Assembly (NCBI GenBank): GCA_964019055.1
Contig: OZ025207.1
Span: forward strand, 10,933,090 to 10,997,089
Source of the DNA: Anthopleura xanthogrammica
Taxonomy: Eukaryota; Cnidaria; Anthozoa; Actiniaria; Actiniidae
Length of the DNA stretch: 64,000 bases
Direction of reading: 5' to 3'
Within the stretch, counting starts at the first letter, position 1. Each line of letters starts with the position of its first letter. Positions 56,601 through 64,000 of this stretch are shown piece after piece. A model generated the notes under the pieces. The model worked only from the letters and a program-made list of their open reading frames with translations. It was not told the origin of the DNA and did not search any database. The translations under genes and the position numbers were made by a program.

Positions 56601-57575
56601 TTTGTTTTTAATTTTTGTGGGAAATGTTTTCAAGAAAGTAGTAGGTCCACTCCTTTAGGACGGGTATATTGGGTGTTTGTTTTGCCCATTTCAGACCATG
56701 TGTCATTCCTTTGAGAATAAGATTCTTTGTTTCATTGGCATCTAGACAAAGAAATGATACTCAAGAGAATGACAAATGGTCTGAAATAGGCAAAACATTA
56801 TGCCCAAGCTAAAGAGGTCTACTCTTGATTTATTACTTACCAGCTGGGAAAACCCTTTTGAGATAATCAGACCAACTGAGAATGATTCTTTTCTTTCCAC
56901 TTCTGAATTCCCAGTAACACCTCAAGAATGATGCCATTATGAAGACCATGGTGTAATGAGTGACAGACACTGATAGAGGGAAATGAAATCTCTGTGGAAA
57001 CAAAGAGAAAACATCATCTCTATATAGTATGTATGATCCTGTTTTTGGGGTTCATAATCAATTAGTGTACAATAATGTAAGACATATGTAGTGATAATGG
57101 CGAGCTAAGGTTTACAAGCACTAACTATACAATTCAATAAATTTTGATAAAAGTACAATATTTCCCATCTGGCAGAGGCTCCTTTTTTCCAGGGAGAGAG
57201 AGAGAGAGAGAGAGAAAAAAGAATGCCGATGCGAATGCCAATACAGGGGGGAAAAGAAAAGGAGACTCTGTCAGCAGGGAAGTACAGTATTAATAGATTG
57301 CGTATTAGCCGTCTAATCTAAATCTTGAATTCAACTCCAGTGGATGTTTTAAAATCCCGAAAAACAAAACAATCAAAGAAAGAAAACACAAAAACAGGTG
57401 AAATGCCTTGAGAAAATGCTGGTTAAATTGTCACAGATAAAGACAGCGTTCTCACCTTCATCATCCATTTATTATAAAAAGTAAGGCTAATTGAGAACGT
57501 GTAAAAGAACACCACTAGTCCTAGAGTCTTGGCAGCAACGGCAAGCTGTTGGAAGCCGAATAATTTTCGACCCAT
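53665..57575 (-). CDS. SLC35C2: Solute carrier family 35 member C2-like nucleotide-sugar transporter
   Basis: Ten in-phase exons (5' to 3'): 57456-57575, 56841-56991, 56500-56563, 55977-56049, 55727-55822, 55364-55436, 54759-54842, 54433-54608, 53978-54101, 53665-53768; 354 residues, human 365. The protein is a string of membrane helices of the drug/metabolite transporter fold. It matches human SLC35C2 through [102 protein letters not shown] and [15 protein letters not shown]. The soluble tail ends in acidic DGDDEY. Human SLC35C2 is a Golgi/ERGIC protein linked to GDP-fucose supply for Notch fucosylation; the same role is inferred. The 64-bp exon at 56500 lies beside repeat-derived sequence. 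Confidence 0.94.
53888..53903. repeat. 16-nt poly(C) tract in SLC35C2 intron 9
   Basis: Uninterrupted C run on the plus strand about 75 bp beyond the donor of the exon at 53978. A GGGGG-rich strand would be in the pre-mRNA. Confidence 0.9.
54946..55275. repeat. 15-bp minisatellite with higher-order structure, SLC35C2 intron 6
   Basis: 22 tandem 15-mers of two types, A = CATGCACCAGCCCTC and B = CATGCACCAACTCTC, plus two degenerate units beyond 55275. The order A, BBAA, ABAA, BBAB, ABAA, BBAA, B shows a 120-bp (8-unit) higher-order period. Because 15 is divisible by 3, several frames stay open, but these are not genes: flanking exons are joined across it in phase. Confidence 0.95.
55543..55672. 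mobile_element. MITE (CATTCCAATAAACCTGGAC), SLC35C2 intron 5
   Basis: TCATTTCAATAAACCTGGAC at the left and GTCCAGGTTTATTGGAATGA at the right are inverted with single mismatches. Confidence 0.7.
56681..56796. mobile_element. MITE of the GTGTCATTC family, SLC35C2 intron 2
   Basis: TTTGCCCATTTCAGACCATG and ATGGTCTGAAATAGGCAAAA are inverted; the inner GTGTCATTCCTTTGAGAATA pairs with ACTCAAGAGAATGAC. Related to 12880-12986. Confidence 0.75.
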
Positions 57576-58107
57576 TTACAAGATACGTGGCAGTAAACCT
57601 TCTGACTGATCAACTGGTTGTCCTTTTCAACATTAAATTGGGGTTTTCATCATTTAACGAAGCCATTTTCCAGCCATTCTTCTCTAGAATTGATAATAAC
57701 TTAATACAGGTAATATTTGAATAATTTTGAGGCATATTATAACGTAGAAGTGCCAGAAATCTTTAAAAAAATATTCACATTCAAAAATCTTCGGCGGGCG
57801 GCCATTTTGACTGGAATAAATATTTACCAACCGGGAGGGGGACGTAATAAAATGTCGCGCAAGTGGGCTTCCTGTGTATATGTAACAAATGTTTACTGAG
57901 TGGGGGCTGAGTGGGGGAGGGAAAAGGGGCGATGGAGATTTTAAACTGAGTGTTGACGAGCGTTGACTTTAAGAGAAGAATATTTGAAAATCATAAAAAA
58001 GTAATTTTCTAGCCAGTTTTATCCTTTAGAATAATATCTTAAATATAGTTGTTGCACAGCTCTTCAGCAATGTCGTTATCGTGTAGTGCTGCTGCTGCTG
58101 TTGTTGC

Positions 58108-58141
<34 letters not shown>

Positions 58142-58267
58142 GATGATGATGATGATGTTAATAATGATAACGATGATGGATGATGACTGTATGTTATTAT
58201 TGATGTGAATGAGAAGATGATAGTAGTAGTGAATCGATGATGGTGATGATGATAGCGATGATGAAGA

Positions 58268-58300
<33 letters not shown>

Positions 58301-59567
58301 AGACGACGACGACGAAGACGAAGACGACGATGATAACGATGATGAAGATGACGACGACGACGACGACGACGACGACGAAGACGACGACGACGAAGACGAA
58401 GACGACGATGATAACGATGATGAAGATGACGAAGACGACGACGACGAAGACGACGACGACGAAGACGAAGACGACGATGATAACGATGATGAAGATGACG
58501 AAGACGACGACGACGAAGACGAAGACGACGATGATAACGATGATGAAGATGACGAAGACGACGACGACGAAGACGACGACGACGAAGACGAAGACGACGA
58601 TGATAACGATGATGAAGATGACGAAGACGACGACGACGAAGACGAAGACGACGATGATAACGATGATGACGACGATGATAGCGATGATGACGAGGACGAT
58701 ACTTCAATAAGTACAACACGGCGAAACGATGATACCTCTTAGGTCCATACTTTATTCATTTATTAAATGTTTACATAAATTTGTAACTTCAGCACTTTTT
58801 TAGAGTGACAGTCTCGAAAAAAAGTTCGACTTTCTTATAGATGGAATTGCTCCAAGGAACCTAGTGATGTAAAAAACTAGAGTATAAACTCCAGTAAAAC
58901 TTAATGTATTGCACCGTCAAAAAAACTTACTGTAAACCCTCTCGAAACCGGTACAAATACTAGATAATTAATGAGCATGGCATATTGGTAGTGGCAAGAT
59001 TAACCGACAGTACCTTAAGCCCCAATGATGTTATTATTCAACACTTTGCTAGTTCTCCGTCAGTTGGGCGATAAACTATGGATAAACAAAAGCTTTTGGT
59101 AGAGTTTTTAGCACGCCCTGTGGAACTTATTTGAATGAAAATTGCGCAAACTATAAGAGTCGCTCTTTTTTACTTATGTCCTTTTTCATATTGTGCATTT
59201 ATTTATGAATGTTGCGAACAGTTTTTCTGGTGCAATTGCTTGTAAATAAACCACAGTGGTCAGATAATACACTTTTTGCAAAGCCACAAGTTGACAATCA
59301 TCCCAACTTGTAGAAAATCCCTTTTTCATAAGCACCTTTAAGCCACTAACCACAATAGTTCAATCAATCATTACAGTGTTGCTTTTGCTATTGTTGCTGG
59401 TTGTTGTCACAGTGGTGGTATTGTTGTTGCTAGGATACCCGATAATTCAACTCGGTGACACTTGTCGGAGATAGACCAAAGCCAGTCAAACTGCCGAGTG
59501 TCAAGTTGTTGTAAACGTTAACGAAACTATGTCAGCACTCCAGTTTTGCACCTTAATCTAGTTCCTA
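57576..59567. other. Divergent spacer between SLC35C2 and the LamG/PKD gene
   Basis: Shared 5' region of two genes transcribed away from each other. It holds a GCT/GTT triplet run (about 58088-58142), the GAC-rich array annotated separately, and AT-rich sequence. No exon is recognised. Confidence 0.5.
58258..58700. repeat. GAC/GAA/GAT-rich tandem array with higher-order units
   Basis: Trinucleotide-based array in which longer units each end GACGATGATAAC and begin GATGATGAAGATGAC, with two unit lengths (about 69 and 54 bp) alternating in the right half. All three frames on each strand are largely open because the base unit is 3 bp, giving spurious Asp/Glu, Thr/Lys or Arg-rich translations. 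Confidence 0.95.
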
Positions 59568-61626
59568 ATGGGGAAAACATCACTTATCGGAAATTGTTTG
59601 ATTGTACTATTCATTCTTGCGGTAAGAGTAATCTATGTTCATTCAATTTAACAAGTATTGATTAACGTAGAAGTATTTTATTATCAGAGTGAACTTCATG
59701 AAAATAACCCAACATTCTTGATGAGAAATTCTGTTTTTTTTTATTTATTGTGACTCTAAGTTTAATTTTGTTTTCCATTTTTCCGTATCTCTTTGAAGAG
59801 TTGTGTTCTTGGCCAAGGAAAGAGTGAGAGAAAGAAACGAAAAGGTAAAGCAATTCAGTTATTCATATTTTTTGTTATTTTTTCCTTCAGTTATCCAATG
59901 AATGGAATTTTTTCATTTGCTCTTTTCACTTTCATGCCATTCAAACTGATAAGGGGTTTTTACTTTTTATGTTTCAATGCAAAAGAATCGCTATTGAAAA
60001 TTGAACCCTTTTGAAGTGTTAATAGATGCAATTCAAAGCACTGTGCAAACCTGTTAGCTCCTTCAATAAAACCAATTCAAAAACAATCTTATATTCCGGC
60101 CGAATTAAAACAATTTTTGTAAGATTTTTTGAGTGCGTTTTTCGGCGCTAATTCATATTTGACGAAAAAGGAATATTATTCGATGGGATATCCTGCATGG
60201 TGTTTTGTTTTTTGTTTTTTGTTTTTTGTTTTTTTCCACTTTATTTGTGCGTCATTAGAATTCAGTTTCTTGTAGTTTGCGGTCAGAGGAACAAGTAAAT
60301 GTTGTATAATAACAACAAAGCACCAGCGGGATATATGTAAAGCTATGCAGGTACTCGAAGAAAACATTCTTGAAATAGTTCCAAAAGATTAAAAATGCTG
60401 TTAAAATCTATCTTGTTGAAGAAAAAATCTACTGTAACCCGTAGATAATGATTTCACGTAACAATATCTATTTTGTGTACACTATGACCAAACTTGTTCT
60501 TCTTGAAATATCGAGTTCCTTTTTAGCTTCCACTTTTTCTTTTCGTTTTCTATTGTCTATTTGTTCTTTTTTAAAAGAGCTAGTTCCTTTGTTTCTATTC
60601 TTTTTTTATTTGCCTGCTTCATATTTTCATATTGGTTTTCTCCTGCATGCTCTTTTTCTGTCCTCAGTTTTTCTTTATTTTTTAAATGGCGCAGAGTTTG
60701 ATATTCAAAAGTACGTTGCGTACTACACCAGCTAGTGTGTGAAACTGAACCAACTTATACCCAATACGTTCGCTATTTACAACGCACAACGATCAACTCA
60801 CGTCTGTCTCATTACATTTTGAGCTCGAGGCAGAACAGTTATATATTTTATTATTAGAAAGTGGTTAAGTTATTCCAGTGTGTTGTGCACACTTTAATAT
60901 TAATATTACTTTTCCACATACAGTCTTGGCCAGTTGTGGACTCGAAGTAACTCCAGTAGCAGTGTTTCCCTTTGATGACGAGTATGGTGGCCAAGAAGCT
61001 ATACAAGGAGACATTACATCAACGCTGAGTGCAGTGGACAAAACCCAAGGACCTTCTGGGAAAGAAAATGGCGCGCTCATGCTACGTGGCACTCCTCAAT
61101 CTTACATCGAAATACCAGCCAATGAACGGCTTGATATAAGAAGGTCAATCACGATATTGTGCAACCTTTATCCAATCACAGGCAAGCTTGCACCAATCGT
61201 CAATTACAAACCCGATGGTCAAGGTGTCCAAATATGGACAGATGGCGTTCAAAACGGCAAAGGAGTCTTAACAGCACGCTTCAATCATCGCTCCTTGATG
61301 CGCACGCAGTTTTTGACGTCAACTGTCTTAAATTTAAATCAGTGGAATTTCATTGGTGCATCTTATGACTACGGCACTGGTGCGGCTGCTCTGTGGCATG
61401 ATGGTCGGGCTGTTCTGAAAACTAACATCGGCTCATCAATTGAACTAGCGACTCAGTTTGCTATTAGGATTGGAAGCTTGTCCGTGACCCAGCTAAGCCA
61501 GTACGAGGGGAAAATATCATGCTTGCAATTTTATTCTTCTGTATTGACACAACAGCAAGTGAAAGCGGCAAGAGACGCTTGTACTTATGGTAGGTAGTCG
61601 AAAAGATTGGATATTTGGTCTTATAC

Positions 61627-61718
<92 letters not shown>

Positions 61719-64000
61719 TCTTCTAACAATTCTTTTTTCTTTGTTTCGTTCCTTTAGTTATTCCTGTAACGTCTCTGTCTATCGAAGTCTCTCCAGCCTC
61801 AAACACCATCCAGGTCAACACGACCATTTCTATTGCTGCTTTTACACAAAATGCCGGGAACGAAGCCCATTTTTCTTTCGACTTTGGTGACGGCAGCCAT
61901 GTCCAAAAACAGTTCAACAACACAGCCTTGCACATGTACAGGCAACTAGGAATATTCGTCATGGTTGTCAGGGCAACTGACATATGTAGCCATGGCAACC
62001 CACTTCACATCAAAAGGAAGATTACTGTTTCCAGTCCTCTAACAAAGCTTTCAGGATTGGTTATTGTCGCCATGCCAACACAAATGGGTCAAATAGCTAA
62101 CATATCACTGGATTTTTCTGTTAAAAGCATCTTCAATTGTTCGTTGGATTTTGGAGACGGTGTAAGTCAAACTGTGTTGAGTTCTCATATTTCTATCAAG
62201 AGTGCTACAGTTGGTCATCGTTATTTGTCGGTTGGTTATTACAACGTGTCCTCAGTCTGCTGGAATACCATTAGCTCGTGCAATGCTTCAAGAGTCATCT
62301 CGGTGCAGCACCCAATCCACGACCTGGCTGTAGATCCCATACCTCCGTCGATAAATGGCAGTAATATTACCCTAAAGTGGACTATCAGTAGAGGCAGCAA
62401 CGTAGAATATAGAGTAAAAGTCGATAGAAAAACACAAATTCCTGTCTTTAAATCAAAAGATAACATGCAAGGCCATGCGTTAATTTTCCCAAAGGATTAT
62501 GGTTCTGTCGGACGTCATCTGGTAACCATAGTAGCGGAAAATGACGTCACGCATCCCATAATTCGAACACAAGTCTTCGTAGTCATGTCTGAGGTTGCTC
62601 CCTTTGAAGTTTTGGTTGTCAGCAAGTTAACGAAACAATAACCTTAAACATTAATAGTTCCACGCATGCTCAGTTTGGAAGCCCCCTTTATAGAATTGAC
62701 TTCGGTGACGAGAGCCTGCAGATAATAACCAACGGGTCAGCAGTAAACCATACGTACATTCAGTTGGGCTGTCACGTGATCAATGTGACAGGTTTTAACG
62801 CGGTTTCAAGTCGGTCAGCGGTTAGAAAGGTTTGCCTTGAGAAAAGTGTGACACCGCTCGAGGGACTAACCATTGAAAATAAACCTGTTAGAGTTGGTGA
62901 AAATGCAAGCATTATACTGCGTCTCGTAAAAGGATCATACTTTGAATGTCTGGTTTCGTTCTCCGATGGAATTTATAACGAAACAAGAGTACAAAGTGAC
63001 GGTGCAGCTCAAAATAAAGAGAGTGATTCACTACACACAATGATTGTCAACAGAAGTTTCAAAAAACCAGGAATCTATCATTTCCAAGCAAGATGCTGGA
63101 ACAGGATTGGTGAGTTGACCATAGCTAGTAAGGTTATTGTCCAGCATGAAATCAGGGGATTCTTTTTACATCCAATACAACCTCAGATCTATGGAAAAAA
63201 TATTACCGTGAAATGGCAGGTAACGCAAGGAACCAACGTCACATATAACGTGACTTGTCAGTCACGCTATCTGAAGTACGAATCACGTGGTAATACGAGT
63301 ACTGTTGTTATAACTGTTGATGACTATTTAGAAGAGGGCTGGTTTAATATCACTGTGACGTCAGAAAACCACGTGACACTACCCATAACTCTTAGCCAGC
63401 GAGTTATAATTGAGAAACCAATAATCAAAGTGCAGGCAATTGTCTTGTATGTCAAGGAGAACTCGGAATATCGAGGGTTTGGCAGGGACAAAAATCACTT
63501 TCCTATAGGCTTTCAGTTGAATGTCAGGTCATCTATCCACTTGAAGTCCAAGTTTGCAAGACTTGTTTATCATTTTAATGGAATAGCAATGGAAAAATGG
63601 GCCAATAAGGAAGTGATTCGTCTTCCTAGTTTATCTACTGGGCGATACAACCTAACTGTCACGGCATTCAATAACGTGAGTCACGCTCAGTCCGTGACAC
63701 AGATCTTCATCCAGGAGAAGATAGCATTCAATGAAAGAACGTTACTCTGCACCAGTCAGGTTGTGGCCAATGAGAAGGGTAGAATCCGCTTCATGTTGGG
63801 TCAACTGACCTCAGACGCCTGTCTAACCGTGCAAATTGTCAACGAGACTGTATATCACTATGGCAACAAGGAATGTTATCTGTTTCGAGTAAAAACGTCA
63901 TTAGAGTCTCACGTGTATATTGAAACCATGCCAACAAAGTACGTTGATCAGTACCACACCTTCACAACGTTAGGGAAGCGCCTAGTTAAGGTGGTTTTAG
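59568..64000 (+). CDS. Secreted or membrane protein with LamG-like module and PKD repeats (partial, frameshifted)
   Basis: Exons 59568-59621, 59799-59844, 60924-61589 and 61758 onward, junctions in phase. Exon 1 encodes a signal peptide (MGKTSLIGNCLIVLFILA...SCVLGQG). Exon 3 is a concanavalin A/LamG-like domain (GALMLRG, SYIEIP, ITILCNLYP, WNFIGASYD, ALWHDGRAV). Exon 4 carries PKD-type beta-sandwich repeats (FSFDFGDGSHVQ, CSLDFGDGVSQ, YRIDFGDESLQ) with many N-glycosylation sites. The upstream frame stops at 62641, but homologous PKD sequence resumes in a different frame from about 62606 and stays open to the window edge. One lost base between 62606 and 62638 explains this. Module order suggests polycystin-1-like or another PKD-repeat receptor; the C-terminus is outside the window, so the family is not settled. 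Confidence 0.75.
61629..61720. repeat. (AT)n(AG)n microsatellite
   Basis: Compound dinucleotide run of about 7 AT and more than 30 AG units in the 168-bp intron before exon 4 of the PKD-repeat gene, ending close to the acceptor polypyrimidine stretch. Confidence 0.95.

Noticed and set aside
58039..58719. Arg/His-rich 226-codon and Thr/Met/Lys-rich 157-codon frames on opposite strands
   Set aside because: Artefacts of a triplet-based array; no start context, splice sites or conserved motif.

Overview
This window is eukaryotic nuclear DNA from an animal, most likely an anthozoan cnidarian (stony coral or sea anemone). The genes are intron-rich with canonical GT/AG junctions. They include clear orthologues of the animal genes VPS9D1, ACIN1, PNP and SLC35C2. 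The introns and spacers are AT-rich and full of short palindromic (MITE-like) elements, a pattern I associate with cnidarian genomes. The clade assignment is inference; the gene identities rest on exon-by-exon translation.

Layout. (1) 1-9.9 kb: a tandem duplication of a two-exon gene that fuses an HMGL-like (DRE-TIM) metal-dependent TIM barrel to a C-terminal EF-hand. The second copy has a 7-nt deletion that changes its C-terminus. (2) 9.95-10.43 kb: the 3' end of a LINE. (3) 11.26-24.94 kb, minus strand: VPS9D1 (MIT domain, very acidic middle, VPS9 domain). (4) 24.94-25.28 kb: a compact divergent promoter with paired CCAAT boxes. (5) 25.28-35.49 kb, plus strand: ACIN1/Acinus (SAP, Q-rich, acidic, RRM, RSB motif, RS tail). 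(6) 36.49-40.70 kb: a giant palindrome made from the 3' half of a DNA transposon encoding an XPG/PIN-like nuclease with a CXC domain; one arm carries a later TTAA-flanked MITE. (7) 41.48-49.61 kb, plus strand: PNP, whose fifth intron holds a second, apparently perfect 4.48-kb palindrome bounded by TTAA. (8) 53.67-57.58 kb, minus strand: SLC35C2, with a 15-bp minisatellite in an intron. (9) 58.2-58.7 kb: a GAC/GAA/GAT-rich array. (10) 59.57 kb to the window end, plus strand: a secreted or membrane protein with a LamG-like module and PKD repeats, apparently interrupted by one frameshift and running off the window.

The protein genes do unrelated jobs: endosomal Rab GEF-type trafficking, splicing/exon-junction biology, purine salvage, Golgi nucleotide-sugar transport, and extracellular adhesion or sensing. 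The only obvious regulatory coupling is the shared VPS9D1/ACIN1 promoter. The most unusual content is structural. There are two very large inverted repeats, one inside a transcribed intron where it would give about 1.76 kb of perfectly paired RNA. More than fifteen hairpin MITEs are present, three with directly readable target-site duplications. Poly(G)/poly(C) tracts recur throughout. The HMGL/EF-hand fusion is the least familiar protein here.
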